From an uncultured Candidatus Melainabacteria bacterium (lineage in GTDB: Bacteria > Cyanobacteriota > Vampirovibrionia > Gastranaerophilales > Gastranaerophilaceae): a stretch of 64,000 nucleotides of DNA. Each line of letters starts with the position of its first letter. Positions within the stretch are counted from its first letter, which is position 1. The notes under the pieces are model-generated. The model was given only the letters and a program-made list of their open reading frames with translations. It had not been told where the DNA came from and ran no database searches. Positions 18,350 through 27,108 of this stretch are shown here, one piece after another. The position numbers were made by a program, and so were the translations under genes. The stretch covers positions 1-64,000 of the forward strand of contig CAKVLH010000007.1 of NCBI GenBank assembly GCA_934757245.1, in the 5' to 3' direction.

Positions 18350-18612
18350 ATACTTTCCCAATCAATATCATCTTCTGTTTCTTCCCCAGGTTCTACAATA
18401 TGCTCGCCGTCTTCCAACATAAGCATAAGTGATAATCTGAGTTGTTTTTTGTAATTTTCAAGAGCCTTTTCTCTGGTTTTAGCACAAAACGCAAAGCTTG
18501 GAATTTCCTTTATCTCAATATAATGATAAGGATTTCCGTTAAAATCTAAGTCCGTACCCTCTATAAGCGTCCAATCGAGGTTTAAATAATAATCTAAATC
18601 TTTATTAGTCAT
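18340..18612 (-). CDS. HicB-like small protein without HicA partner
   Basis: A 90-residue protein. The stretch YHYIEIKEIPSFAFCAKTRE with ENYKKQLRLSL matches the partial RNase H fold of HicB antitoxins, in which a Tyr/Pro beta-hairpin is followed by an amphipathic helix. No HicA-type double-stranded RNA-binding toxin is encoded on either side, and there is no C-terminal DNA-binding domain. It lies inside a tight operon, overlapping both neighbours. It may be a domesticated HicB fold with another role. Confidence 0.65.
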   Translation of the reverse strand: MTNKDLDYYLNLDWTLIEGTDLDFNGNPYHYIEIKEIPSFAFCAKTREKALENYKKQLRLSLMLMLEDGEHIVEPGEETEDDIDWESICP

Positions 18613-19240
18613 CTAAAGACCTTTCGCTTAGAGGTTGTTTAACCATAATTCCTTCTCCGCCTACAACATCCGCTTGTTTACCGTTAATGTATAAATAAAC
18701 AGGCAAGTTAGTGTTGGCTTTTGCGGTTTTAATTACCTGCATAACTCTTGTATAAGTGCTTTCAGCTCCACCACCACTTTCAAAAGAAGATGAAAGGTCT
18801 ATCATAATACTGCCTTCGCCTTCTCTAATTGATAAAATCTTTGTATTAGAAGGAATTTCGGAAGTAAAGCCTTTTGATTTTTCCCAATTAGAAGGTGCTG
18901 AAATTAATTCTTTTATTGCGTAGGCAAAGCAAGATTTTTCTTTTGCTGTGTCGCATTTGCGATTTAATGAGCGCAATTTCCCGTTAGAATCAGATGCAAA
19001 AATTTTAACAGATTTAATTGTATGTTTTTGCGGAGTTTCGGTTGGAATTTCACTCGGCGTTGTAGTCGTAATTTCTTCAAGTATTTCAGGCGGTAATTCT
19101 GCGTTATTGTCTTTTTCCTGATGATTAAAAGACGGCAGGCTCGGAAGATGTACTCCTTCTGCTGAAAAGAAAGAGAAATATACATACGCGGCCGATATTG
19201 TAATTAGAATAAACAAGCCCAGCTTTTGAGAAAAATTCAT
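18605..19240 (-). CDS. GerMN-domain exported protein
   Basis: An N-terminal hydrophobic helix (about 7-28) anchors or exports the protein. A Pro/Thr-rich linker follows. Residues about 75-205 match the GerMN domain of spore-germination protein GerM and cyanobacterial cell-wall proteins (SIMIDLSSSFESGG, then YTRVMQVIKTA and VYLYINGKQ). It presumably acts in the envelope. Spores are not implied. It starts four bases after the DUF2993 stop and overlaps the HicB-like gene by eight bases. Confidence 0.82.
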   Translation of the reverse strand: MNFSQKLGLFILITISAAYVYFSFFSAEGVHLPSLPSFNHQEKDNNAELPPEILEEITTTTPSEIPTETPQKHTIKSVKIFASDSNGKLRSLNRKCDTAKEKSCFAYAIKELISAPSNWEKSKGFTSEIPSNTKILSIREGEGSIMIDLSSSFESGGGAESTYTRVMQVIKTAKANTNLPVYLYINGKQADVVGGEGIMVKQPLSERSLDD

Positions 19241-19243
19241 AGA

Positions 19244-20062
19244 CTACTCTCCTTTTACAAATATTTTACCATTAACTTGGACGTTGTTGTCAACTATTTT
19301 TACATTCTCAATATTTGCTTTGCATTCTTTAGATTCAAGCAACATCATTGTGAATTCTAATGGGTTCAAAAGGTTCAACATATTTGCAACTTTACTCAAA
19401 GAAACTTTGCCATAAGCGCTGTCTAGTTTTACATTAACGGCTCTAATCTTTCCGTTTTTAACTTCAAAATTGGAAGATGCTACAAAAACTTTATCTTTTG
19501 GAGAAGGTGCTATTGGAAAGTTGTAATATGTCAAAATATAAAATTTGCCATCATAAATCTTAGTTTTTACGCTTTTAACCTGAAACATCGGATATGCAAG
19601 ATTGTTAATGTTATTAACTACTGCTTTATAATTTCCATGTTCGAGTGCTTTATTCAAGCTATCTTCAGAAAGTCGCATGTCGTAAGCGTATGTCATATCA
19701 GATTTGAACACTATCGGGTCTTTTGTGTAATCAATGTAATTGTAATCACTCAAAGATTTAAGATGAACATAAGGAATTGTGATATCGTCAACTTTTACGT
19801 CTTTACCTGTAAGTTCAAGTTCTTTGAAGATACCTTTTTTCATACTGGCAAGCGTATAGCCTGAAAATCTTACTTTAAAATTTGCGCCGGTTTCTTTTTT
19901 TAATGCGCTTTTTATTGTATGCTCAACAATACCTTCTGCAATCGGATTCATAATTGCAAAATGCTTGTTATTTTTTAAGTAATCTTCTGAATATTTGTCT
20001 GTCGCAAAAGTCGCGCCACAAGATAAACCTACGATAATAAGTAATAATAAAATCTTTTTCAT
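19244..20062 (-). CDS. DUF2993 (LmeA-like) exported lipid-binding protein
   Basis: A signal peptide (MKKILLLLIIVGLSCGATFA) is followed by a domain with the pattern of DUF2993: VEHTIKSALKKETGANFKVR, then repeated short beta strands around IPYVHLKSLS and VNVKLDSAYGKVSL. Family members in cyanobacteria and actinobacteria bind phospholipid or assist envelope glycolipid assembly. The role here is unknown. It is first in the operon that continues with GerMN, HicB-like, RimI-like and BioY-like genes. Ribosome-binding site AAGGAAG precedes ATG 20062. Confidence 0.75.
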   Translation of the reverse strand: MKKILLLLIIVGLSCGATFATDKYSEDYLKNNKHFAIMNPIAEGIVEHTIKSALKKETGANFKVRFSGYTLASMKKGIFKELELTGKDVKVDDITIPYVHLKSLSDYNYIDYTKDPIVFKSDMTYAYDMRLSEDSLNKALEHGNYKAVVNNINNLAYPMFQVKSVKTKIYDGKFYILTYYNFPIAPSPKDKVFVASSNFEVKNGKIRAVNVKLDSAYGKVSLSKVANMLNLLNPLEFTMMLLESKECKANIENVKIVDNNVQVNGKIFVKGE

Positions 20063-20230
20063 AATAACTTCCTTTTTAGGGCAAATCCCTTATCTTATTT
20101 ATATAATAGACTAAACAAGGATAAATGTTAAGAGATGCTGTTGATTCAAAATTTAGAAAAATAAAAATTTGCTAATTTGTCTAATACTTTTTGCCAATTT
20201 TTTTTATAATTAACGTCTTAACATGTGTTT

Positions 20231-21541
20231 ATGACGAATCCTGTAAATAAACTCTTGGTAGCACTTGGTGAAAATACTGTCTTATCTCCGGATAAATGGA
20301 GTTTGGAACATCTTTGCCAAGCAGATAATAAAAAATGGATTTCAAATATTGTACCTGTTGAGCTTTTAGCTAGAAGTATTAAACAAGCTGTTGAAACTCT
20401 TGTAACAATTAACGAGGCTAACGAGTTTTACAAAGAATTTCCAAATGAAATTCAAACGCCGAATTACGGGCATAAATGGGGACGAATTGCAAATTATATA
20501 GAAATTAATAATCGCGCAATTGCTGAAATGCATAAAAATAGAACAAAAAATGGGATTCTTAGCTCTATTAAGCTTTTGCCTGCAATTCCACCATCTGCAA
20601 AAAGTTGGGCAAACTGCGTTATTTTATCGCAAATCTTTCCAAATATTTATGGCGACGGATATAATAAAGGTGTCGGAGAAGAAAATTCAATTTATGGAAT
20701 TCGGCTGAATGCAGGATATAGCGCAAACATAATTGATTTTGATATTTCAGTTTCGCCGGAAGAACAATTTGTGGCGTTCAATGATTTGGCGCATATTCAT
20801 GGGTTAAAAACAGGTTTTAGAACGGTAATTTCAGCTGATCAGATTAAAGTTGCAACACCATACAAAGATGACGTTACTTTGGATTGGAAAAATCCTGAAC
20901 ATCAAGAACTATTTATTAATGAGCACGTAAAACTTATTAAACTCGGGTTTGAAGCGGTTTTTATTGATTCAGCTAAGCATATTGGCGGATACGATATGGG
21001 CAATTATGCAGGAGTTGGTGCGCTTCCTGAATATAATCAAATGCAATACATTTTGCATGAAATCAGAAAACGTAGTGGTTCTGAAACGCTTAGTTTTGTT
21101 GGAGAAAAAAGTACAGGTGATTTTGCGCGCTATCAGAACTTAGGTTTGACTGCAGGAACAGCGTTTGTTTCTCCTGATAATTATGACAAAGTTAAATGTT
21201 GGTCAACAAAATTCAAGTACAGCAAAGACTATGCTCCTGGGGTAGAAGTCTCCAACGATAATGATATGGGCGGAAGAAGCTATGAAGATCGCTTAAGACG
21301 CATAAATTCGATACTTTTTGCTTACGAATATCCGAGTGATAAACTGCCGAGTTTTATGCAAATGGAAGATTTATTTCCGCTTAGATATGATACAAGTACG
21401 CACAATCTTATGATGACAAATCCGTCGTTTTCTGAGGACGGAACGCCGGAAAGCCATTGGGAAAATTTGTTTACCAAGGATGATGGAAGGGTTTACAACT
21501 CAAAAGTTGCGTCGCTTTTTAGATATGCGCTTAATATGTAA
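20231..21541 (+). CDS. Conserved TIM-barrel-like protein, possibly glycoside hydrolase
   Basis: Not recognised with certainty. About 436 residues, no signal peptide or membrane segment. The middle part has alpha-amylase-like strand and loop features: FNDLAHIHGLKTGFRTV, then GFEAVFIDSAKHIGG where a GH13-type barrel has its nucleophile Asp, then LSFVGEKSTGDFARY with a possible acid/base Glu, and EVSNDNDMGG. These are compatible with a carbohydrate-active barrel but do not prove one. The start at 20231 is chosen over GTG 20225. There is no ribosome-binding site and a TATAAT lies at 20205-20210, so the leader is very short. Confidence 0.6.
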   Translation: MTNPVNKLLVALGENTVLSPDKWSLEHLCQADNKKWISNIVPVELLARSIKQAVETLVTINEANEFYKEFPNEIQTPNYGHKWGRIANYIEINNRAIAEMHKNRTKNGILSSIKLLPAIPPSAKSWANCVILSQIFPNIYGDGYNKGVGEENSIYGIRLNAGYSANIIDFDISVSPEEQFVAFNDLAHIHGLKTGFRTVISADQIKVATPYKDDVTLDWKNPEHQELFINEHVKLIKLGFEAVFIDSAKHIGGYDMGNYAGVGALPEYNQMQYILHEIRKRSGSETLSFVGEKSTGDFARYQNLGLTAGTAFVSPDNYDKVKCWSTKFKYSKDYAPGVEVSNDNDMGGRSYEDRLRRINSILFAYEYPSDKLPSFMQMEDLFPLRYDTSTHNLMMTNPSFSEDGTPESHWENLFTKDDGRVYNSKVASLFRYALNM

Positions 21542-21587
21542 ACTGAGATATTTGTGCATTATTAGGTTTATTATTATGGATTACCGC

Positions 21588-21675
21588 GAGAAACAGAATT
21601 TCTCTAGCAATAATCGGATGTTAGGCTTTTTAGTCTGAGAGAGGCAAAGGGTATTTGGCGCTGAAGTCGTCCAAA
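21588..21675 (+). other. Three consecutive hairpins upstream of the rpsL promoter
   Basis: GAGAAA/TTTCTC (21588-21604), TTAGGCT/AGTCTGA (21621-21638, G-U pairs included) and TTTGGCG/CGTCCAAA (21654-21675). A T7 run follows at 21690. The stretch is less AT-rich than other spacers. It could be a small RNA or the 3' structure of the preceding gene. I could not match it to a riboswitch consensus. Confidence 0.35.
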
Positions 21676-21732
21676 GAAAAGTTGCTTGTTTTTTTGCTTG
21701 CTTAATAATTTATTACAAAAAACGCTAAACGA

Positions 21733-21761
21733 TTGACAGTTAGTCATGTTCATCCTAATAT
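21733..21761 (+). promoter_or_regulatory. rpsL-rpsG promoter
   Basis: Consensus TTGACA (21733-21738), exactly 17 bases, then TAATAT (21756-21761). It leaves a leader of about 115 bases before rpsL, long enough for autoregulatory structure, although none is obvious. Confidence 0.85.
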
Positions 21762-21884
21762 GAAGGTACTCTAGTCGAAATTTCTGCCGGATTTGACGGC
21801 TTGGAGTTAAATTGAAAGCGTCAGGTTATAAGCTTGAAACGGTTCAATGGAAAGAAAAAATAAAAGGTAAAAGGAGAAAAAGTT

Positions 21885-22268
21885 ATGCCTACTATGAACC
21901 AGCTTGTGCGTTCAGAACGTAAAAAGCTAAAAGACAAAACCAAATCACCGGCTCTTATGGAATGTCCACAAAGACGCGGTGTTTGTACTAGGGTTTATAC
22001 AACAACCCCTAAAAAACCAAACTCAGCTTTGAGAAAAGTTGCCAGAGTAAGACTTACTAACGGATTTGAAGTAACTTCTTATATCCCAGGTATCGGACAC
22101 AACTTACAAGAACACAGCGTTGTTCTTATCAGAGGCGGAAGAGTTAAAGACCTTCCTGGTGTAAGATATCACATCGTACGTGGTACTTTAGATACAGCAG
22201 GTGTTGCTAACAGAACACAAAGCCGTTCTAAATATGGTGCTAAGAGAGCTAAAGGAGGTAAGAAATAA
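21885..22268 (+). CDS. rpsL: 30S ribosomal protein S12
   Basis: Decoding-centre protein of the small subunit. It shows the invariant [17 protein letters not shown] and the [13 protein letters not shown] segment. The Lys of KKPNS, where streptomycin-resistance changes are known, is unchanged. It has 127 residues, the normal length, and GGAG precedes ATG 21885. The stop overlaps the rpsG start (TAATG) as in the usual str operon. fusA and tuf do not follow here, since a terminator comes after rpsG. Confidence 0.98.
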   Translation: MPTMNQLVRSERKKLKDKTKSPALMECPQRRGVCTRVYTTTPKKPNSALRKVARVRLTNGFEVTSYIPGIGHNLQEHSVVLIRGGRVKDLPGVRYHIVRGTLDTAGVANRTQSRSKYGAKRAKGGKK

Positions 22269-22738
22269 TGTCTAGAAGATCTAAACCGGAAAGAAGAATT
22301 CCTTCAGCTGACCCTATTTATAACAGCGTAGATGTTTCAAAATTCATCAATAGAGTTATGAGACGTGGTAAAAAATCACTTGCTGAAAAAATATTCTATT
22401 CAACAATTTCAAAGGTTGAAGAAAGAACAAATGAAAAAGGCTTGGAAATTTTCCAAAAAGCACTTACAAATGCTACTCCATTATTGGAAGTTAAAGCAAG
22501 ACGTATCGGTGGTTCTACTTACCAAGTGCCTATCGATGTTAAACCGGACAGAGGTTTCGCTCTAGCTTCTTCATGGATTATTGCAGCAGCTAAAAACAGA
22601 AGCGGTAAATCATTCGTAGAAAAACTTACAAGCGAATTGGTTGACGCATCTAATGGTAACGGCGCAGCTTGCAAAAAACGTGAAGACACCCACAGAATGG
22701 CTGAAGCTAACAAAGCATTTGCTCACTACAGATATTAA
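22268..22738 (+). CDS. rpsG: 30S ribosomal protein S7
   Basis: Primary binder of the 16S 3' domain. Typical motifs include FINRVMRRGKKSLAEKI, VKARRIGGSTYQVP and a C-terminal HRMAEANKAFAHYRY. It has 156 residues, as expected. It is coupled to rpsL by a one-base overlap of stop and start, with a GGAGG site in the end of rpsL. Confidence 0.98.
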   Translation: MSRRSKPERRIPSADPIYNSVDVSKFINRVMRRGKKSLAEKIFYSTISKVEERTNEKGLEIFQKALTNATPLLEVKARRIGGSTYQVPIDVKPDRGFALASSWIIAAAKNRSGKSFVEKLTSELVDASNGNGAACKKREDTHRMAEANKAFAHYRY

Positions 22739-22760
22739 TATAATATTTAATATTAAAAAA

Positions 22761-22793
22761 ATGACGTCTTGTAATCAAGGCGTCATTTTTTTT
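22761..22793 (+). terminator. Terminator of the rpsL-rpsG operon
   Basis: ATGACGTCTTG and CAAGGCGTCAT form a stem with a TAAT-type loop, directly followed by eight T. It ends the operon after rpsG. Confidence 0.9.
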
Positions 22794-22892
22794 GCCGGCA
22801 TGAATTTTATAAATTTTATCTTGGCAAAAAATCTTGATGTATTATAATAATAAAACACACCGAAATATACATTTACTTGAAAGGAAATCGAA

Positions 22893-23069
22893 ATGATTAG
22901 CAATAATCTTGCTTTGTCGTCTCAAAATTTACGTAAAACTGCAAATATAAAACAAAAATCTTACGCTACAAAACCTGCCATATCTACGACCAAAGTTAAA
23001 TTATTGGCAAGAGTTCAGCAATCTCATACAAACCTGTTTAATTTTATTAATGATTCTTTTGTTAAATAA
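22893..23069 (+). CDS. Small basic protein of 58 residues, unknown
   Basis: An ORF behind a good ribosome-binding site (AAAGGAAAT). The product starts MISNNLALSSQNLRKT, is rich in Lys, Ser, Asn and Gln, and ends in a hydrophobic/aromatic segment (NLFNFINDSFVK). No domain recognised. The Asn/Ser-rich start resembles the N-termini of other unknown proteins here (5580, 24559, 30590, 31055). It lies alone between the rpsG terminator and a convergent glycosyltransferase. Confidence 0.5.
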   Translation: MISNNLALSSQNLRKTANIKQKSYATKPAISTTKVKLLARVQQSHTNLFNFINDSFVK

Positions 23070-23098
23070 TAAGAGGGGTAAGCATTAATGCTTGCTTT

Positions 23099-23968
23099 TT
23101 AAAAATTATTTTCAAGTTCTATCTTACAAATCGGTATTCCCAATATGCAGAATAGAACCAGATGTTTCCATTTTTTTATGTCCAAAAGTTCTAAACCAAA
23201 TAGCTTTAGTTTAAATCTTTTTTGCGCTTTATATTTCTTATAATTAACTTTTAACCCTCTTTTGCGTACATATTCAATGCATTCTGCACATGCTTTTTTT
23301 AAGTCTTCTTGATGTGTTGTGTTAAATGCTTCTGTTATGGATTCCGGATTACGTTCGTAATAATAATGAGCACTTGGGACGGTTATTAAATTTCCTAACT
23401 TATCAACTGCAATATGACTCCAGATAATATCTTCAAAAGTTTTTCCAACAGGAAAATAACATTTATATCTTAAAAGTAGCTCTCTTTTGTATATTTTATT
23501 CACTATGTAACACTTGCGTGGAATGTTACAAGCTTTATATTTATCTACCGTTTTTTTATAAATTTTTGCTGTTTTAATCTTTGTGCAACTTTTGTATCTA
23601 CTACCTTTAGGTCTTAGAATATCTCCGCAGGCAATATCACAGTTGTTTGTACTAGCTGCTTCGTATAGTTTTTGAAAGAAATCTGCATCAACCCAATCAT
23701 CTGAATCTATAAAGCCTACATATTCTCCATTTACAATATCTAAAGCATTATTTCGAGCAGATGAAACTCCTTGATTTTCTTGGTCTATAACTTTTATTCT
23801 GGAATCTCTTTGTGCGTAATTTTGTAGAATTCTTAAAGAATTGTCGCTAGAACCGTCATTAACACAGATGATTTCTATATCTTTAAGAGTTTGACTTATC
23901 AAACTGTTTAAACATTTTTCTAAATATTCTTCAGTGTTATACACTGGAACGATTACTGAAATTTTCAT
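23099..23968 (-). CDS. Family 2 glycosyltransferase
   Basis: A GT-A fold enzyme like the one at 129-1148. ISVIVPVYNTEEYL opens the protein, and DGSSDN and the metal-binding DSDDW follow. At 289 residues it is shorter in the acceptor region. The C-terminus is Lys-rich with hydrophobic segments that may sit at the membrane. It carries an SD-like AGGAG before ATG 23968. Probable role in surface polysaccharide; donor and acceptor unknown. It stands alone on the minus strand. Confidence 0.88.
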   Translation of the reverse strand: MKISVIVPVYNTEEYLEKCLNSLISQTLKDIEIICVNDGSSDNSLRILQNYAQRDSRIKVIDQENQGVSSARNNALDIVNGEYVGFIDSDDWVDADFFQKLYEAASTNNCDIACGDILRPKGSRYKSCTKIKTAKIYKKTVDKYKACNIPRKCYIVNKIYKRELLLRYKCYFPVGKTFEDIIWSHIAVDKLGNLITVPSAHYYYERNPESITEAFNTTHQEDLKKACAECIEYVRKRGLKVNYKKYKAQKRFKLKLFGLELLDIKKWKHLVLFCILGIPICKIELENNF

Positions 23969-24121
23969 ACTCCTCCTATTAAAACTGTCTATTTTGATAA
24001 AAATCAGTAGTTTTACGTCTATAATATCATGTAATATTATCCATTGTCAATGAAAATAGATAATATTACTAGGTGTTAAAATTCTTTATTCCTCAATAAA
24101 ATATTTTATACAGAGGTTGTT

Positions 24122-24439
24122 ATGAACAAATTAAAACTATTTGGTAAAAGGATTAGAGAATTACGTAAAAAATCGGGTTTTACTCAAGAACAACTTTCTG
24201 AAAAAATAGGTTTGTATCAAAAACAAATCGGTAATATTGAAACCGGAAATTGTTTTACAACGATGCAGAATCTGGAAAAATTTTCTCAAGTTTTTGATGT
24301 AGAGATTAAGGATTTGTTTGATTTTGATTACAAAGAAGAACGCGAAGTTCTTGTTCGTAAGATAAATACTTTAATTGCAAATAGTTCAGATGAAGAATTA
24401 AGAAAACTCTATCGTATAATGTGTGTTGTGTTTAAATGA
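24122..24439 (+). CDS. XRE-family transcriptional regulator
   Basis: A DNA-binding helix-turn-helix of the Cro/cI type occupies residues about 8-62: FGKRIRELRKKSGFTQEQLS, with recognition helix LYQKQIGNIETGN. The short C-terminal helix may dimerise. At 105 residues it has no sensor domain. The divergent glycosyltransferase (23968) shares its upstream region and is a possible target. No palindromic operator stands out. Confidence 0.9.
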   Translation: MNKLKLFGKRIRELRKKSGFTQEQLSEKIGLYQKQIGNIETGNCFTTMQNLEKFSQVFDVEIKDLFDFDYKEEREVLVRKINTLIANSSDEELRKLYRIMCVVFK

Positions 24440-24558
24440 TTAATTAAAGATATTTGTATGCTAAGATTTTGTTTACAATTCTTAAATCATTTTCCTAATG
24501 AGGCAATTTTATTGTTTTTCATGACTTATTATATATAATAGACTTGCGGGAAAATTGT

Positions 24559-25581
24559 ATGTTACATGTAAATAGTGCGTATGAAACTCAATATAACAAA
24601 ACTTTTACTTCAAATCCGACTAAAGATGCTGATATGGGGAAGGCAGAAACGCCTATGCCGGAAGAAAGTAAAAAGCGCGCTGCTACCTATATGATTGGTG
24701 CAACAGCTTTAGCATCTGTTATAATGCTTGGGGTATTAGGGCATAATGGTAAGCTTGGAAGCAAGATTCAAAGGCTTTTAGGGGGAAAAACAGAACAGAC
24801 TATTAAAGTAGCTACTAATCCACAAGACAATGCAAAAAAAGTTTTGGGCGAACTATATGAAAAAGTTATCACAAAGGCACAAAAAGACGGTAATACAAGA
24901 AGAGCAGGCATTTTTAAGCAATGCAAGGATAATATAAATTCGCTTGATACACAAACTATGTATGGAAACTTGCTTGACGCGTTATACAAAGATTTAAGGC
25001 TTGGTGAGTATCCGACATCAGCTCTTGTTACAAAAAATATAGAAGAAATAACCGCAAAAGGCACAGCTTCGATTAAGGTTAAAAACCAAAACGGTTGGCA
25101 TTATCGAACGCCAATTGCGAGAAAAAGTGGTAAGAGCGTAGATAGGATTTCAGTAAACGTTTTAGCTGATGAAAAACTTATTAAATCTTTAGATGATTTG
25201 TTCACTTCCGGCAAGGTTAAAGGATATTATAAAACTCCGGATACTAATTTGAATTGGCTTGAGCGCCACGACCCTATTACAATTTATCTTGATGAGAAAG
25301 CAACACCTGAAACGCTTGATGCTGTAAAAACAGCTTGTGAAAAATATATTCGCTCAACAGAGGATGTTTTGTCAGGCAAAAAGTTTGCGTCCGGCATGGC
25401 ATTGCAAAAATCTCCGGACGAAAAAGATATTAAAGCTGTTTTAGAGCAAGCTAAAAATATAGATCCGATTTTGGAAGATGTTTTAAGAAAACAATTCACA
25501 GATACCGCAAGCGGTAAATTGATTACGTCTGCCGGATATATGGATTCTGCGAATAAATTAATAAATTTGATAAAGGGATAA
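24559..25581 (+). CDS. Unknown membrane-anchored protein with Asn-rich leader
   Basis: About 340 residues. A polar N-terminus of about 45 residues (starting MLHVNSAYETQYNKTFTSNP) precedes one membrane helix (about 47-65, MIGATALASVIMLGVLG). The rest looks soluble and helical with some strands. The layout of polar leader, single helix and soluble body is shared with the pair at 30590-31630. No domain recognised. The start is ATG 24559; the upstream TTG at 24544 is less likely. Confidence 0.7.
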   Translation: MLHVNSAYETQYNKTFTSNPTKDADMGKAETPMPEESKKRAATYMIGATALASVIMLGVLGHNGKLGSKIQRLLGGKTEQTIKVATNPQDNAKKVLGELYEKVITKAQKDGNTRRAGIFKQCKDNINSLDTQTMYGNLLDALYKDLRLGEYPTSALVTKNIEEITAKGTASIKVKNQNGWHYRTPIARKSGKSVDRISVNVLADEKLIKSLDDLFTSGKVKGYYKTPDTNLNWLERHDPITIYLDEKATPETLDAVKTACEKYIRSTEDVLSGKKFASGMALQKSPDEKDIKAVLEQAKNIDPILEDVLRKQFTDTASGKLITSAGYMDSANKLINLIKG

Positions 25582-25641
25582 AAATATTGATGTAAAAATT
25601 TGCATCTTGTGTTTTAATTTGAATGTATTTTATTGAACAAT

Positions 25642-25666
25642 GTAGGTTGGGGTTTCTACCCCACCC
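25642..25666 (+). repeat. GTAGG hairpin (REP-like), copy a
   Basis: GTAGGT precedes TGGGGTTTCTACCCCA, a short hairpin, as in nine other sites in the window that share the flank but not the stem sequence. Confidence 0.6.
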
Positions 25667-25695
25667 AAAGCTTATAATATGCTGAAGGAGAGGTT

Positions 25696-25854
25696 ATGAT
25701 TACAAGAGAAGTTCGCGAATGGTTGCAAAAAGTTGAACGCTGTCAGTATTCTTATGATGACGCAATGCAAGAATTCATGCGTTTTTCAGCTTTTCTAACC
25801 AGAGAAGAAATGAAAATGATTAAAACTAAAATAGAACAAAGTTACGGCAAGTAG
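25696..25854 (+). CDS. Small helical protein of 52 residues, unknown
   Basis: The ORF starts with ATG behind GAAGGAGAGG. The product (MITREVREWLQKVERC..., ending EQSYGK) is charged and predicted helical, without a signal peptide. It ends 11 bases before the TPR gene, so the two probably share an mRNA. No family recognised. Confidence 0.6.
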   Translation: MITREVREWLQKVERCQYSYDDAMQEFMRFSAFLTREEMKMIKTKIEQSYGK

Positions 25855-25865
25855 GTTTTGGGGTT

Positions 25866-26330
25866 ATGTCAGAAGCAGAAGATAAACTTAATGAATTATC
25901 AGACTTTTTTAGGCGCATGAGTGCGAAAGTTAAATTGATTAAACTGATTGAGCACGCCAAAATTGAGTATGATAAATATAATCTTGATTCTAGCTTAGAA
26001 AGTTTGGAAAAAGCTTACAAAATTGATAACAAAAATGCTACGGTTTTGCGTGGTTTAGGGTGTATAAATCAAGCGCAAGGAAATTTTGATAAAGCGATTG
26101 AGTTTTATAAAGAAGCTGTAAAAAATTCTACAAAAAAAGAAGTGGAATACAGTTTGCTCGGTACGATTTATTATTTGCAAGAAAATTTAGATGATGCTTT
26201 AAGATATTTCAATCTTGCTATTGATGCAAACGATGATTATGACGTAGCTTACGAAGGTCGAAACCAAGCGATGCTTGAAAATCATTTGAAGATTTTGGAT
26301 TTACAGGATTCGTTAAAAAAATACTTCTAA
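25866..26330 (+). CDS. Tetratricopeptide repeat protein
   Basis: A 154-residue soluble scaffold with about three TPR units between residues 35 and 135. The clearest contain GLGCINQAQGNFDKAIEFYK and LGTIYYLQENLDDALRYFN, with Gly8/Ala20-type positions. No enzyme domain and no signal peptide. TPRs bind peptide or protein partners, none identifiable here. Probably one operon with the 52-residue protein before it. Confidence 0.85.
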   Translation: MSEAEDKLNELSDFFRRMSAKVKLIKLIEHAKIEYDKYNLDSSLESLEKAYKIDNKNATVLRGLGCINQAQGNFDKAIEFYKEAVKNSTKKEVEYSLLGTIYYLQENLDDALRYFNLAIDANDDYDVAYEGRNQAMLENHLKILDLQDSLKKYF

Positions 26331-26445
26331 ATTTAAACAAAGCTGAAATAGTGCATTTAGCTTGATGCTTAACGATTACTTTTGCGCATAAAACATTCTA
26401 AGATTAATTTGGGGCAAAATACGCTCTATATGAAAGTGAGGTTTT

Positions 26446-27105
26446 ATGCAAATAAAAATATTACTTGTTGAAGACCAAAAATTAATGAGAATCGGGATAA
26501 AATCGCTTTTTTGTGATTATCCGGATTTAGAAATAATTGGTGAAGCTGTAAATGGCAAAGAAGCGGTTGAAAAGGCAAGACTAATAAAGCCTGATATTGT
26601 GCTTATGGATTTGGGGCTTCCTGATATTTCCGGAATTGAAGCCACTAAACAAATTCTGGAACATAACAGCAATATTAAAGTTATTATGCTGACTTCGCAT
26701 ATTTCAGAAAATGAATTAAACAGCTCACTTAGTGCAGGTGCTAGTGCTTATGTTATCAAAGATATTAGCACAGATTTTCTTATGAGTGTCATTAAAATGG
26801 TTAAGGCGGGTGCAATGTGGATTGATCCGCATGTCGTACCGTTTATTAGAGATAAAAATTGTGGTGTAATTCCGTCAAGACAGGTTTCACGCTCTGCATT
26901 CAAGGAAAATCATTCTAATTTGACGCAAAGAGAATATGAAGTTTTGAAATTAGTTGTTGACGGTCAATCAAACAGTCAAATCGCAAAAACACTTACAATA
27001 AGTGAGCATACAGCAAAAGCGCATGTTTGTAATATTATTCAGAAGTTAGTAGTTGATGATAGAACGCAAGCAGCTGTAAAAGCACTCAAAGAAGGCTTAG
27101 TGTAG
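26446..27105 (+). CDS. NarL/LuxR-type response regulator
   Basis: The receiver domain (1-120) has the acidic pair in LLVEDQ, phospho-Asp55 in IVLMDLGLPD and the conserved Lys in AYVIKDI. The output is a LuxR helix-turn-helix (about 155-215): LTQREYEVLKLVVDGQSNSQ, then SEHTAKAHV. It controls transcription when phosphorylated. No histidine kinase lies beside it, so it is an orphan here. It is convergent with the phosphoesterase gene, with a 3-base gap. Confidence 0.94.
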   Translation: MQIKILLVEDQKLMRIGIKSLFCDYPDLEIIGEAVNGKEAVEKARLIKPDIVLMDLGLPDISGIEATKQILEHNSNIKVIMLTSHISENELNSSLSAGASAYVIKDISTDFLMSVIKMVKAGAMWIDPHVVPFIRDKNCGVIPSRQVSRSAFKENHSNLTQREYEVLKLVVDGQSNSQIAKTLTISEHTAKAHVCNIIQKLVVDDRTQAAVKALKEGLV

Positions 27106-27108
27106 GGC

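Noticed and set aside
21577-21640. T-box or other riboswitch before rpsL, suggested by ATTACCGCGAG
   Set aside because: The T-box antiterminator sequence and specifier stem are absent, and the stretch lies upstream of the rpsL promoter. I could not match TPP, SAM, cobalamin or lysine consensus.
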